Source of the DNA: Lysobacteraceae bacterium NML93-0399
GTDB taxonomy: Bacteria; Pseudomonadota; Gammaproteobacteria; Xanthomonadales; Xanthomonadaceae
Length of the DNA stretch: 64,000 bases
Reading direction: 5' to 3'
Assembly: GCA_002307375.1 (NCBI GenBank)
Contig: NTJI01000001.1
Span: 434,001-498,000, forward strand
Part shown: one piece after another, positions 31,270-40,232 of the stretch
How the letters are laid out: each line of letters opens with the position of its first letter
Position numbering within the stretch: position 1 is the stretch's first letter
The notes under the pieces: model-generated
The model's database searches: none
Told to the model about the DNA's origin: nothing
The model's input: the letters and a program-made list of their open reading frames with translations, nothing else
Program-made: the position numbers and the translations under genes

Positions 31270-32901
31270 TCACTCGTCCCGATCGGTGAACGGCTTGCGC
31301 GGCAGACGCTCATCGCGCATGGCGGCGTGATACGCGAACGAGGCGATGATTGCCGCGGCCTGCTTGAGGTCGTCGGGCACGACGTGGTCGTAGGTGTCCA
31401 GATGCGTGTGGTGGACGTGGCTGAAGTAGTCGGCCGGGTCCTGCACGAACTGGAAGCCCGGCAGGCCGACGCGGTCGAAGGAAATGTGGTCGGTGCTGCC
31501 GGTGTTGCGCGTGGTCACGACCGTCGCGCCCAGATCGGCGAATGGCGCCAGCCACGCGCGGAACACCGGCACAGCCGCGTGGTTTTCCTGCGCGTAGATG
31601 CCGCGGATGCGGCCGGTGCCGTTGTCGAAATTGAAGTAGGTCGAGAAGCGGTCGTAGCCGGCGCGGCGCTGCAGCGGGCCGGTGCCGCGCTGGAACGCGC
31701 GCGGCAGGGCGATCTGTTCGGGATCGGTCGGCGCGGGCCAGTCGGCCAGGTACTTGGCCACATAACCGGCCGAGCCATGCAGGCCCTGCTCCTCACCGCC
31801 CCACAGCGCGATGCGGATCGTGCGCTTCGGGCGCGCGTCAATGGCTTTGAGGATGCGCATCGCCTCCATCATCACGACCACGCCCGCGCCGTTGTCGGCC
31901 GCGCCGGTGCCGGTGTGCCAGGAGTCGAGGTGCGCGCCGATGATCACCGTTTCGTTGGCCTTCGAGCTGCCACGCAGCTCGGCGAAGGTGTTCGTCGCCG
32001 GCAGATCGGTGTCGCTGGTGAAGCGGGCCTGCACGTCGACGCGCATGCGCGGTGATTCATTGCGCTCGACCGCGCGCACGAGCTGGTTGTAATGCTCGGC
32101 GGCAACGACGAGGTCGGGCACGCCTTCCGGATCGCCGGCCTTGCGGCCACCGCCGCCCATCACGCGGACGATGCCGTTGTCCCAGGAGCTGATCGACAGC
32201 GTCGCCAGCACGCCCTCTTCGGCAAAGAAGGTGTTGAGCGCGCGCACCAGTTCCTGGCGCTTGCGGTATTCGTCGAGGCGCTTGTCCTGCGCGGTGGGAT
32301 CGGGATCCTGCGGGACGGGGAATGTCTGCAGTTCGCCAAGGTCCTCCTCGGTGTGGCGGCGGAAGTCCGGCCGCTCGGAGGGCTTGTAGGCGCGGGCCTC
32401 GTCGAGCAGCACGATCTTGCCGGCCAGCTTGCCGCGCTGCTTGTCGATGTCCTCGAGCGTCTTGAACGAGGCGCGGACCAGCTCGCCTTCGACCGGGCCG
32501 TCGGTCCCCGGCGTCCACGCCTTGGGCAGCGCGTGGATCGGCAGCTCGCGCGGCGCGATCAATTCGACGCGCGAGGCGCGGAATTCCCAGCCACGACCGA
32601 AGGCCTCGTCGTAGACCTCGTCGTGCACATTGGTCAGGCCGTAGCCGCTGAGCTTGTCGCGCGCCCATTCGCTCGAGCGCACATAGGCCGGCGAGCTGGT
32701 CAGGCGTGGACCGATGGTTTCGGTCAGTTCCTTGAGGTTGGCCGCAACCTGCGAGCGGTTGAAGGCCTGATGACGGATCTGCGCCACGACGTCGAGATCG
32801 ACAGGCTCGACGGCCTGTGCGAAGGCCAGACATGGCACGAGGGCAACGGTGGCCCAGACCGCCTGCAGCAGGCGGATGCGGTTGGATTGCAGCTTGCTCA
32901 C
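31270..32901 (-). CDS. Secreted M28-family zinc aminopeptidase
   Basis: This 543-residue exported peptidase has GTG 32901 as start, preceded by GGGGAG. The signal peptide reads VSKLQSNRIRLLQAVWATVALVPCLAFAQ. A PA-like insertion domain lies in the middle (about 130-250). The M28 core follows with zinc ligands in order: GAHLDSWHTGTGAADNGAG (His, Asp), GGEEQGLHGSAGY (Glu-Glu), ISFDRVGLPGFQF (Asp), and HTHLDTYDHV (His). It probably cleaves N-terminal residues from peptides in the periplasm or medium. It is transcribed alone, away from the porin terminator. The exact substrate is not inferable. Confidence 0.92.
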   Translation of the reverse strand: MSKLQSNRIRLLQAVWATVALVPCLAFAQAVEPVDLDVVAQIRHQAFNRSQVAANLKELTETIGPRLTSSPAYVRSSEWARDKLSGYGLTNVHDEVYDEAFGRGWEFRASRVELIAPRELPIHALPKAWTPGTDGPVEGELVRASFKTLEDIDKQRGKLAGKIVLLDEARAYKPSERPDFRRHTEEDLGELQTFPVPQDPDPTAQDKRLDEYRKRQELVRALNTFFAEEGVLATLSISSWDNGIVRVMGGGGRKAGDPEGVPDLVVAAEHYNQLVRAVERNESPRMRVDVQARFTSDTDLPATNTFAELRGSSKANETVIIGAHLDSWHTGTGAADNGAGVVVMMEAMRILKAIDARPKRTIRIALWGGEEQGLHGSAGYVAKYLADWPAPTDPEQIALPRAFQRGTGPLQRRAGYDRFSTYFNFDNGTGRIRGIYAQENHAAVPVFRAWLAPFADLGATVVTTRNTGSTDHISFDRVGLPGFQFVQDPADYFSHVHHTHLDTYDHVVPDDLKQAAAIIASFAYHAAMRDERLPRKPFTDRDE

Positions 32902-33062
32902 GGAACTCCCCGGACTGCGGAACGAACGGCTCCTGCATGACGCGGGAGCGGCGATCGCGCCGTGGGTCCGGCGCGGCCGCACATGCTACCGCCCGCAACG
33001 CCACAACTCCCGGGCCGAAAGTTGGGGCCGCCATCCCGTATTCGTGGCGCAGCGCCGCAACG

Positions 33063-33093
33063 CAAAAGGCCCGCGGTTTGCGCCGCGGGCCCT
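33063..33093 (-). terminator. Terminator of the phosphate porin gene
   Basis: GGCCCGCGG-TTTGCG-CCGCGGGCC forms a 9-bp GC stem with four Ts after it on the minus strand, about 22 bases past the porin stop. Confidence 0.88.
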
Positions 33094-33114
33094 TCGGTCC
33101 TGCGTATTGCTCGC

Positions 33115-34419
33115 TTAGAACGAGAACTGCGTACGCAGTGCGTACTGGCCGGTCTTGTCGCCGCTGAACTCGTTGTCGCCGTGCGTGTAGTTGAACATGA
33201 AGCGCAGGTTCGGATTGACGTAGTAGTTCATGCCGACGATCCAGCTGCTGACATCCATGTTGGCGATGTCCTTGTTCTCCACCGTGTCGTAGCGCGCGGT
33301 CAGTTCCCACAGTCCGCGGTCGGCGACCTTGGGCGAGGCGAAGATGCCGTTGGCCGGCTTGTAGGCCTTGTGGCCGCCGTTGAGCAGCCAGCTGCCCTGC
33401 ACGTACCACGTGGCGACGTCCTGGTCCGGGCCCAGCGGCTGGTTGAAGGTCGCGTTGGCGTATTCGGTCTGGAAGAACAGCGGCCCGAACGAACCGGCCG
33501 CCTCGACGCCGACCGCGGTGACCTGGTTGCGGCTGTCACCGGTGGTCGTGGCGATGGTCTGGCCGGGGCCGCGGCGACCGGCGTAGTTGGCCGAGAAGCT
33601 CATGTTGCCCGAGCCCTTGTTCGCGTTCTCATGGCTGGCCCAGCCACCGAAATGCAGCGTGCTGTCTTCGGTATTGATCGGTGCGATGGTGAAGCGGCCG
33701 GCGGCGCCGACACCTTCATTGCGGCTGCCCGAGGCGCTGCGCAGGTTGAACACCGACACGCCGGCGGTGTAGTTGCCGTCGGCGCGCATGTAGCCCACGC
33801 CCTGCTGGAACTGGCGGCCGTTGAACAGGCCGGTCGCCGACGCGAACGGGCGCTCCATCATCAGGATCTCGTTGGAGCTGGTCAGCTCTTCCATCGAGCG
33901 GTAGGGCTTGAAGTGACCGATCGTGAACTTGCCGCCCAGCGCCGACCTGGCGATGAAGACGTCGCGGAAGCCGTCCGTGCCGCTGCCGGCGCTGAAGTCC
34001 TGCTCGAGCTTGTAGTCCCAGCCGTAGGCCTTGCCCTGCAGAGTCAGGCGCGCGCGGCGGAATTCGGTGGTGCCGGTGGTGTCGGCATTGTCGCGGTCGA
34101 AGGCGTAGGCGTCGAAGTGGATACGGCCGCCGGCCGAGAATTCGAACTTCTTGTCGGCCGAGGTGACCTTCAGGCCGCCCTTGGTGTCGACGACCGGCAT
34201 CGTGGTCGCCATCTTGTCCAGGCTTTCCTGGGTGCCGATGTTGATGTCGGACTGGGCGTCGGTGCGAACCTCGAGCGCCTCGATCTTGGCCTGCATTTCA
34301 GCAAGCTGGGCACGCAGGGCGGCGACCTCGGCATCCCGGTTCGGGCTCTGCGCGGCGGCATTGAAAGACACGGATGCAACGGCGAGTGCAACGGACGCAG
34401 CCAGAATCGAATGACGCAT
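33115..34419 (-). CDS. oprO: OprO/OprP-type phosphate-selective porin
   Basis: This 434-residue outer-membrane porin channels phosphate or polyphosphate. ATG 34419 follows GGGAA. The signal peptide is MRHSILAASVALAVASVSFNAAAQ, followed by a short coiled coil (AEVAALRAQLAEMQAKIEALE) typical of OprO/OprP trimers. A 16-stranded barrel follows, with FSAGGRIHFDAYAF, TTEFRRARLTLQGKAYGWDYKLEQDF and FIARSALGGKFTIGHFKPYRSMEELTSS. It ends with a terminal Phe (RTQFSF), the BAM signal. A Pho box 117 bases upstream on the same strand points to PhoB control, and it is divergent from pstS1. Confidence 0.93.
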   Translation of the reverse strand: MRHSILAASVALAVASVSFNAAAQSPNRDAEVAALRAQLAEMQAKIEALEVRTDAQSDINIGTQESLDKMATTMPVVDTKGGLKVTSADKKFEFSAGGRIHFDAYAFDRDNADTTGTTEFRRARLTLQGKAYGWDYKLEQDFSAGSGTDGFRDVFIARSALGGKFTIGHFKPYRSMEELTSSNEILMMERPFASATGLFNGRQFQQGVGYMRADGNYTAGVSVFNLRSASGSRNEGVGAAGRFTIAPINTEDSTLHFGGWASHENANKGSGNMSFSANYAGRRGPGQTIATTTGDSRNQVTAVGVEAAGSFGPLFFQTEYANATFNQPLGPDQDVATWYVQGSWLLNGGHKAYKPANGIFASPKVADRGLWELTARYDTVENKDIANMDVSSWIVGMNYYVNPNLRFMFNYTHGDNEFSGDKTGQYALRTQFSF

Positions 34420-34535
34420 GGTGGATTCCCGTGGAGAGAGAGTGAGGTGATCGCGCGTGTGCGCGCGCCACGCCGGCGCCTGCCGTCGTGGCGTTAAGCG
34501 CCCGTTAGCGACGGTGGGCAGACTGCGCAGGTTTG

Positions 34536-34575
34536 CTGACAGTGCGATGGCGCGTACATGACAGATACGTGACAG
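34536..34575 (-). promoter_or_regulatory. Pho box of the porin gene (four heptamers)
   Basis: On the minus strand four heptamers start every 11 bases: CTGTCAC, CTGTCAT, GCGCCAT, CTGTCAG. The first two form a near-perfect PhoB site (CTGTCAT-N4-CTGTCAT). The array ends 117 bases before the porin start. Confidence 0.88.
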
Positions 34576-34610
34576 CGGTGGCGCGCAACCCCGCCACAGG
34601 CGCCCTGCCG

Positions 34611-34650
34611 GCGTCACCGAGCAGTCATGGCGCTGACGCGTGATTGTCAT
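34611..34650 (+). promoter_or_regulatory. Pho box of pstS1 (four heptamers)
   Basis: On the plus strand four heptamers at 11-base spacing read GCGTCAC, CAGTCAT, CTGACGC, TTGTCAT. The second and fourth match CTGTCAT at 6 of 7 positions. The array ends 59 bases before the pstS1 ATG. Confidence 0.72.
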
Positions 34651-34709
34651 GGGCGCTGCGTGAAATACCCGCACGGCGCCGCAGGGCGTCCATCACTCCA
34701 GGGAACCCC

Positions 34710-35744
34710 ATGTACGCACTGCTCAAGAACCGCGTCGCGGCCGTTGCGCTGTCGACCACGCTGCTGGCGACCAGCTTCGCCGCGCCCGCCATCGCCAACG
34801 ACGTCACCGGTGCCGGTGCCTCGTTCGTCTATCCGGCCATGACCCGCTGGTCGGCCGACTACCGCACCGCCACCAACAAGCAGATCAACTACCAGTCGAT
34901 CGGCTCGGGCGGCGGCATCGCCCAGATCAAGGCCGGCACGGTCGATTTCGGTTCGTCCGACGCGCCGCTGCCGCCCGAAGACCTCGCCAAGTCGGGTCTG
35001 GTGCAGTTCCCCTCGGTCATCGGCGGCGTGGTGCCGATCGTCAACGTCGAAGGCGTCGCCGCCGGTGCGATGAAGCTCGACGGCGCGACGCTGGCCAACA
35101 TCTTCCTGGGCAATATCACCCGCTGGAACGACCCGGCGATCGTCGCGCTCAACGGCGGCATAGCGCTGCCGGACGCGCGCATCACCGTCGTCCACCGCTC
35201 GGACGGTTCGGGCACCACCTTCAACTTCGTCAACTACCTGTCCAAGGTCAGCCCGGACTGGAAGAACGGCGTCGGCGAAGGCACGACGGTCAAATGGCCG
35301 GTCGGTATCGGCGGCAAGGGCAACGAGGGCGTCGCCGCCTACGTCAAGCAGATCAAGGGCGGCATCGGCTACGTCGAGCTGTCGTACGCGCTGCAGAACC
35401 GCCTGGCCTATTCGCGCCTGCAGAACGCCGCCGGCAACTTCGTCAACCCGAGCGAGGAGACCTTCTCGGCCGCCGCCGCCAGCGCCAACTGGGGTGCGAC
35501 GCGCGACTTCCACCTGGTCATGACCAATGCCCCGGGCGAGAACTCCTGGCCGATCACCGCCACCAACTTCATCCTGATGCACCGTCAGCCGCGCAACCGC
35601 GTCGGCGCCAAGAATGCCCAGGACTTCTTCCGCTGGGTGTACGCCAACGGCGGCGAACAGGCCCGTCAGCTCGGCTATGTGCCGCTGCCCGCGCCGCTGG
35701 TGCAGCAGATCGAGCGCTACTGGGCCGAGAACGCCCGCTACTGA
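34710..35744 (+). CDS. pstS: Phosphate ABC transporter substrate-binding protein PstS (soluble periplasmic)
   Basis: This 344-residue periplasmic phosphate-binding protein starts at ATG 34710 after AGGGAA. Signal peptide MYALLKNRVAAVALSTTLLATSFAAPAIA is cleaved after AIA, with no lipobox. Phosphate ligands are in VTGAGASFVYPAM, QSIGSGGGIAQIKAGTVDFGSSDAPL and HRSDGSGTTFNFVNYLS, as in E. coli PstS. It is a close paralogue of the lipoprotein at 36069 (same motifs throughout). It has its own Pho box and a terminator after it, so it can be made in excess of the permease. Confidence 0.95.
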   Translation: MYALLKNRVAAVALSTTLLATSFAAPAIANDVTGAGASFVYPAMTRWSADYRTATNKQINYQSIGSGGGIAQIKAGTVDFGSSDAPLPPEDLAKSGLVQFPSVIGGVVPIVNVEGVAAGAMKLDGATLANIFLGNITRWNDPAIVALNGGIALPDARITVVHRSDGSGTTFNFVNYLSKVSPDWKNGVGEGTTVKWPVGIGGKGNEGVAAYVKQIKGGIGYVELSYALQNRLAYSRLQNAAGNFVNPSEETFSAAAASANWGATRDFHLVMTNAPGENSWPITATNFILMHRQPRNRVGAKNAQDFFRWVYANGGEQARQLGYVPLPAPLVQQIERYWAENARY

Positions 35745-35815
35745 TCCATCCGTCGCCGCGCCCCGCGCGGCGACATCCCGCTCCAAATAGATCCTCTCTC
35801 TCCTTTTTTCCTCCT

Positions 35816-35842
35816 ACGGGCCTTCGGGCCCGTCTTTGTTTT
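35816..35842 (+). terminator. Terminator of pstS1
   Basis: ACGGGCC-TTCG-GGCCCGT is followed by CTTTGTTTT, about 70 bases after the pstS1 stop, so pstS1 is a transcription unit separate from pstS2. Confidence 0.85.
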
Positions 35843-35962
35843 CGGCCATACGGCAGAGAGCTGATGGCGCGATGCCCTTGAGCTGCGTAGAGGCCGGGTG
35901 AGGCGCCGATGTCAGTTGGACGGCAAGCCGGCATTGCGTCGTGTAGCGGCCGCCGGGTGCAG

Positions 35963-36002
35963 CTGTCATTCACCCATATGTCGGTCGTCATACGGCTGTA
36001 AC
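35963..36002 (+). promoter_or_regulatory. Pho box of pstS2 (four heptamers)
   Basis: Heptamers at 35963, 35974, 35985 and 35996 read CTGTCAT, CCATATG, TCGTCAT and CTGTAAC, spaced exactly 11 bases apart. The first is perfect and the third and fourth are close. The array ends 66 bases before the ATG at 36069. The rest of the 35745-36068 gap shows only the pstS1 terminator. Confidence 0.8.
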
Positions 36003-36068
36003 AAAAACATCATTCCATGTGCCCACCGAGGCGACGCCATGCGTTGCCGCCTTCACATGGAGTCACGC

Positions 36069-37163
36069 ATGTCCCGTCAGACGTTCCGACTCGGCGCCCT
36101 CGCGCTGTCCTCGCTCATCTTCCTCGCTGCCTGCGGCGGCAACGGCGCCGATGCACCCGCAGGCCAGACCGCAGACGGCGCGCCGAACGCCACCCAGCCG
36201 GCCGGCGACCGCGTCAGTGCCGACATCTCGGGCGCCGGCGCCTCGTTCATCTATCCGCTGGTGTCGAAGTGGTCGGCCGACTACAACGCCGCCACCGGCA
36301 ACCGCGTGAACTACCAGTCGATCGGTTCGGGCGGCGGTATCGCCCAGATCAAGGCCGGCACGGTCGATTTCGGTTCGTCGGACAAGCCGCTCGACAGCGC
36401 CGAACTGCAGGCCGCGGGCCTGGGCCAGTTCCCCTCGGCGATCGGCGGCGTGGTGCCGGTGCTCAACGTCGACGGCCTGGAGCCGGGTCAGCTCAAGCTC
36501 ACCGGCGCGCTGCTGGCCGACATCTTCATGGGCCGCGTCTCCACCTGGAACGACGCGGCGATCGCCGAGCTCAACCCGGGCGTGACCCTGCCGGCCGGCA
36601 AGATCAGCATCGTCCACCGCTCGGACGGCTCGGGCACCACGTTCAACTTCTCCAACTATCTGTCCAAGGTCAGCCCGGAGTGGAAGTCCAAGGTCGGCGA
36701 AGGCACCTCGGTGCAGTGGCCGTCGGGCGTGGGCGGAAAGGGCAACGAAGGCGTGGCCTCGTACGTGCAGCAGATCAAGGGTTCGATCGGCTACGTCGAG
36801 CTGGCCTACGCGCTGCAGAACAACATGCCCTACGCCTCGCTGCAGAACGCGGCCGGCAACTGGGTGCAGCCGAGCGAGGACAGCTTCGCCGCGGCCGCCG
36901 CCACCGCCGACTGGGCGAGCGCGCAGGACTTCAACCTGGTCATCACCAACGCGCCGGGCCCGGATGCGTGGCCGATCACCGCGACCAACTTCATGCTGAT
37001 GCACAAGCAGCCGAAGGATGCCGCACGCAGCCAGGCGACCCGCGAGTTCTTCAAGTGGGCGTTCGAGTCGGGTCAGGCCCAGGCCAGCGAGCTGCACTAC
37101 GTGCCGCTGCCGCCGGAACTGGTGCAGCAGATCGAAGCCTACTGGGCCGCCGAGTTCAAGTGA
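36069..37163 (+). CDS. pstS: Phosphate-binding lipoprotein PstS (second copy)
   Basis: This 364-residue paralogue of PstS1 has a type II signal, MSRQTFRLGALALSSLIFLAAC, so Cys22 would be lipidated. A Gly/Ala/Pro linker (to about residue 50) tethers the binding domain, whose ligand motifs ISGAGASFIYPLVSKW, QSIGSGGGIAQIKAGTVDFGSSDKPL and HRSDGSGTTFNFSNYLS are intact. ATG 36069 follows GGAG; ATG 36057 is possible but less well placed. It has its own Pho box and is followed, after a 233-base gap with repeat B, by pstC. A membrane-tethered form alongside a soluble form suggests division of labour, which is inference. Confidence 0.94.
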   Translation: MSRQTFRLGALALSSLIFLAACGGNGADAPAGQTADGAPNATQPAGDRVSADISGAGASFIYPLVSKWSADYNAATGNRVNYQSIGSGGGIAQIKAGTVDFGSSDKPLDSAELQAAGLGQFPSAIGGVVPVLNVDGLEPGQLKLTGALLADIFMGRVSTWNDAAIAELNPGVTLPAGKISIVHRSDGSGTTFNFSNYLSKVSPEWKSKVGEGTSVQWPSGVGGKGNEGVASYVQQIKGSIGYVELAYALQNNMPYASLQNAAGNWVQPSEDSFAAAAATADWASAQDFNLVITNAPGPDAWPITATNFMLMHKQPKDAARSQATREFFKWAFESGQAQASELHYVPLPPELVQQIEAYWAAEFK

Positions 37164-37200
37164 CGCAACGTCCCGCGCGCGCAGCGCGCGGCTGACGTTG

Positions 37201-37324
37201 CGTCATCCCCGCGAAAGCGGGGATCCAGTGTCTTCCGGTCCGATCCCGACAAAGCCGGAAGTCCCTGGATGACCAGCCATCCGTCTGTTGAAAAAGCGCC
37301 TCCCGCCTTCGCGGGAATGACGGC
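37201..37324. repeat. Repeat family B, full copy, between pstS2 and pstC
   Basis: Arm GCGTCATCCCCGCGAAAGCGGGG at the left is inverted at the right (CCCGCCTTCGCGGGAATGAC). The interior has CTGGATGACCAGCCATCCG, TCTGTTGAAAAAGCGCC, the same interior as at 1861-1905. It lies inside the pst cluster and could act as a processing or attenuating hairpin between pstS2 and pstC. Confidence 0.82.
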
Positions 37325-37396
37325 GAAAAGTCGTTCCGGCCCATGCCGGAACGACAGTTTCAGGCTCATGCGGCCCAACCTCCTTCCGGACCTTCA

Positions 37397-38371
37397 ATGA
37401 ACGCCGCCACCCTCCCCGCCACGCCACCGCCGCCGAGCACCCGCGATATCCGCGACGCCCGCGCCGACCGTCTGTTCAAGATCGTCCTGACCGCGACCGT
37501 CGTGTTCGTGATGCTGGCACTCGCCGGCGCCGCACTGTCGATGCTGTGGGGCGGGCGCGACGCCCTGTCTTCGCAGGGCCTGTCGTTCTTCACCACCGCC
37601 GACTGGAATCCTGTCGAGAACCGCTACGGCGCGCTGGCGCCGATCCTCGGCACCATCGTCACCGCCGTCATCGCGATGCTGATCGCGGTGCCGGTGAGCT
37701 TCGGCATCGCCTTCTTCCTGACCGAGGTCGCGCCGCGCTGGCTGCGCGGGCCGGTCGGCACCGCGATCGAACTGCTCGCGGGCATCCCTTCGATCATCTA
37801 CGGCATGTGGGGCCTGTTCGTGCTCGTGCCGGTGATGACCACCTATGTCACGCCCTGGCTCAACGACACGCTCGGCACCATCCCGGGCCTGGGCGTGCTG
37901 TTCCGCGGCCCGCCGCTGGGCATCGGCACGCTGACCGCCGGCTTCGTGCTCGCGATCATGGTCATCCCCTTCATCTCGGCAGTGATGCGCGAAGTGTTCC
38001 TGACCGTGCCCACGCGCCTGAAGGAATCGGCCTACGCGCTCGGCGCGACCAAGTGGGAAGTGAGCTGGGACATCGTGCTGCCGTATACGCGCTCGGCGGT
38101 CATCGGTGGCGTCTTTCTCGGCCTGGGCCGTGCGCTGGGCGAGACGATGGCGGTGGCCTTCGTCATCGGCAACTCGGTACGCCTGACGCCCTCGCTGCTC
38201 GAGCCGGGCACCACGATCGCGGCGCTGATCGCCAACGATTTCGGCGAAGCCACCGAAACCTACCGCTCGGCGCTGCTGCTGCTCGGCTTCGTGCTGTTCA
38301 TCGTGACCTTCGTCGTGCTGGCCATCGCCCGCCTGATGCTGATGCAGCTCGCCCGCAAGGAGGGCAAGTAA
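37397..38371 (+). CDS. pstC: Phosphate ABC transporter permease PstC
   Basis: This 324-residue inner-membrane permease has six main membrane segments plus a basic N-terminal tail (DIRDARADRLFKIVLTATVVFV). The family sequence ELLAGIPSIIYGMWGLFVLVP and the ABC-coupling EAA loop (RLKESAYALGATKWEVSWDIVLPYTRSAVIGG) are clear. ATG 37397 is chosen; the upstream frame is repeat sequence. The stop and the pstA start share one base (TAATG). Together with PstA it forms the channel for phosphate delivered by the PstS proteins. Confidence 0.96.
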   Translation: MNAATLPATPPPPSTRDIRDARADRLFKIVLTATVVFVMLALAGAALSMLWGGRDALSSQGLSFFTTADWNPVENRYGALAPILGTIVTAVIAMLIAVPVSFGIAFFLTEVAPRWLRGPVGTAIELLAGIPSIIYGMWGLFVLVPVMTTYVTPWLNDTLGTIPGLGVLFRGPPLGIGTLTAGFVLAIMVIPFISAVMREVFLTVPTRLKESAYALGATKWEVSWDIVLPYTRSAVIGGVFLGLGRALGETMAVAFVIGNSVRLTPSLLEPGTTIAALIANDFGEATETYRSALLLLGFVLFIVTFVVLAIARLMLMQLARKEGK

Positions 38372-39264
38372 TGAGCGCCGTCGCCACCGTGACCGAACGC
38401 GAGCGCCAGGTCGCCGACCGCCTCTATGCGCGCCGCCGTGTGCAGAACGCCATCGCCGTCTTCATGGGCTGCGTCACCGCCGCATTCGGTCTGTTCTTCC
38501 TGGGCTGGATCCTGTGGACGCTGATCTCCAAGGCCGCCGGCGGCATCAACCCCGCGCTGTTCACCCAGATGACCCCGCCGCCGATGCAGGAAGGCGGTCT
38601 GCTCAACGCCTTCTTCGGCAGCGCGGTGATGTGCGCGCTGGCGATCGCCATCGGCACGCCGCTGGGCGTCGCTGCGGGCACCTGGCTGTCGGAATACGGC
38701 CGCGCCCGCAAGGCCGGCATCGTGGTGCGCTTCATCAACGACATCCTGCTGTCGGCACCGTCGATCGTGCTGGGCCTGTTCGTCTACACCGCATTCGTGA
38801 TGACCACCGGCGGACGTTTCTCGGCGCTGGCCGGTTCGATCGCGCTGGCCTTCATCGTGCTGCCGGTCGTGGTGCGCACCACCGACGAAATGCTGCAGCT
38901 GGTACCCACGCAGATGCGTGAGGCCGCGCTGTCTCTGGGCGTGCCGCAGTGGAAGGTCGTGGTGCAGGTGCTCTACCGCAGCGCCTCGGCCGGTATCGTC
39001 ACCGGCGTGCTGCTGGCGCTGGCCCGCATCTCCGGCGAAACCGCACCGCTGCTGTTCACCGCGTTCGGCAACCAGTACTGGAACAGCAACATCATGCAGC
39101 CGATGGCCAGCGTGCCGGTGGTGATGTACCAGTACGCCGGCAGCCCCTACGAATCGTGGCAGCAGCTGGCCTGGGCCGGCGCGCTGGTCCTCACCTGCTT
39201 CGTCTTGCTGGTCAGCCTCGGCGCACGTGCGCTCCTGCTGCGCAACAAGATCACCCATGACTAA
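38371..39264 (+). CDS. pstA: Phosphate ABC transporter permease PstA
   Basis: This 297-residue permease partner of PstC has six membrane segments. The conserved [22 protein letters not shown], the EAA loop ([32 protein letters not shown]) and [14 protein letters not shown] identify the family. ATG 38371 overlaps the pstC stop. The longer frame reaching upstream is a pstC shadow. The end overlaps the pstB start region by eight bases if pstB starts at 39257. Confidence 0.96.
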   Translation: MSAVATVTERERQVADRLYARRRVQNAIAVFMGCVTAAFGLFFLGWILWTLISKAAGGINPALFTQMTPPPMQEGGLLNAFFGSAVMCALAIAIGTPLGVAAGTWLSEYGRARKAGIVVRFINDILLSAPSIVLGLFVYTAFVMTTGGRFSALAGSIALAFIVLPVVVRTTDEMLQLVPTQMREAALSLGVPQWKVVVQVLYRSASAGIVTGVLLALARISGETAPLLFTAFGNQYWNSNIMQPMASVPVVMYQYAGSPYESWQQLAWAGALVLTCFVLLVSLGARALLLRNKITHD

Positions 39265-40111
39265 TCTCAGCCCGGACCCGTCCATGAACGACCTCCACAC
39301 CGCACCGTCGCAACGCATCCAGGTCGCGACGCAGGCGCGCAGCCAGCTGGCGCCGACGCCGGTCAAGATCGCCGCGCGCGGACTGGACTTCCACTACGGC
39401 GATTTCCATGCGCTCAAGGGCATCAACCTGGAGATTCCCGAAAAGCGCGTCACCGCGCTGATCGGCCCCTCGGGTTGCGGCAAGTCGACGCTGCTGCGCA
39501 TCTTCAACCGCATCTATGCGCTGTATCCGAAGATGACCGCCAGCGGCGAACTGCTGCTCGACGGCGAGAACATCCTCTCGCCCAAGTACCCCATGAACCG
39601 CCTGCGTTCGAAGGTCGGCATGGTGTTCCAGAAGCCGGTGCCGTTCCCGATGACGATCTTCGAGAACGTCGCCTACGCGATCCGCCATCACGAGAAGCTC
39701 TCCAAGGCCGACCTGGCCGTGCGCGTCGAACAGGCGCTGACCCAGGCCGCGCTGTGGACGGAAGTGAAGGACAAGCTCAACCAGAACGCGCTGGGCCTGT
39801 CGGGTGGCCAGCAGCAGCGCCTGTGCATCGCGCGCGCGGTCGCCCTGCGCCCGGACGTGCTGCTGCTCGACGAGCCGACCTCCGCGCTCGACCCCATCTC
39901 CACCAGCCGCATCGAGCAGCTGGTCGAGGAACTCAAGGTCGACTACACGATCGTCATCGTCACCCACAACATGCAGCAGGCTGCGCGCGTGTCCGACTTC
40001 ACCGCCTTCATGTACCTGGGCGATCTGATCGAACACGACACGACCGAAACGATCTTCTCCAACCCCTCGAAGCAGCAGACCGAGGATTACATCACCGGTC
40101 GATTCGGCTGA
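39257..40111 (+). CDS. pstB: Phosphate ABC transporter ATP-binding protein PstB
   Basis: This ATPase powers the PstCA channel. The 284 residues carry Walker [14 protein letters not shown]-loop [19 protein letters not shown] (the PstB-type Q-loop), signature [16 protein letters not shown], Walker [14 protein letters not shown] and the switch His in VTHNMQQA. Two starts are possible: ATG 39257 (MTNLSPDPS), overlapping pstA, and ATG 39284 (MNDLHTAPS). Neither has a strong ribosome site; I give the first because of the overlap. phoU follows after a repeat-filled gap. Confidence 0.95.
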   Translation: MTNLSPDPSMNDLHTAPSQRIQVATQARSQLAPTPVKIAARGLDFHYGDFHALKGINLEIPEKRVTALIGPSGCGKSTLLRIFNRIYALYPKMTASGELLLDGENILSPKYPMNRLRSKVGMVFQKPVPFPMTIFENVAYAIRHHEKLSKADLAVRVEQALTQAALWTEVKDKLNQNALGLSGGQQQRLCIARAVALRPDVLLLDEPTSALDPISTSRIEQLVEELKVDYTIVIVTHNMQQAARVSDFTAFMYLGDLIEHDTTETIFSNPSKQQTEDYITGRFG

Positions 40112-40118
40112 CGCCGAA

Positions 40119-40221
40119 TCTGCGTGATTTGTGATTCGTGATTGGTGATTCGAAGAAACGGTCACCGGCCGCGGATCGCCCGCCGCACCTACCAATCACG
40201 AATTACGAATCACCAATCACG
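40119..40221. repeat. Repeat D: GTGATT-type inverted arms between pstB and phoU
   Basis: The left arm (about 40121-40152) contains GTGATTTGTGATTCGTGATT and more units. The right arm (about 40192-40220) contains AATCACGAATTACGAATCAC, the inverse. About 40 GC-rich bases lie between. The element could fold into a long hairpin in the pstB-phoU mRNA. A relative lies between obg and rpmA. Confidence 0.72.
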
Positions 40222-40232
40222 GACCCGCCCCC

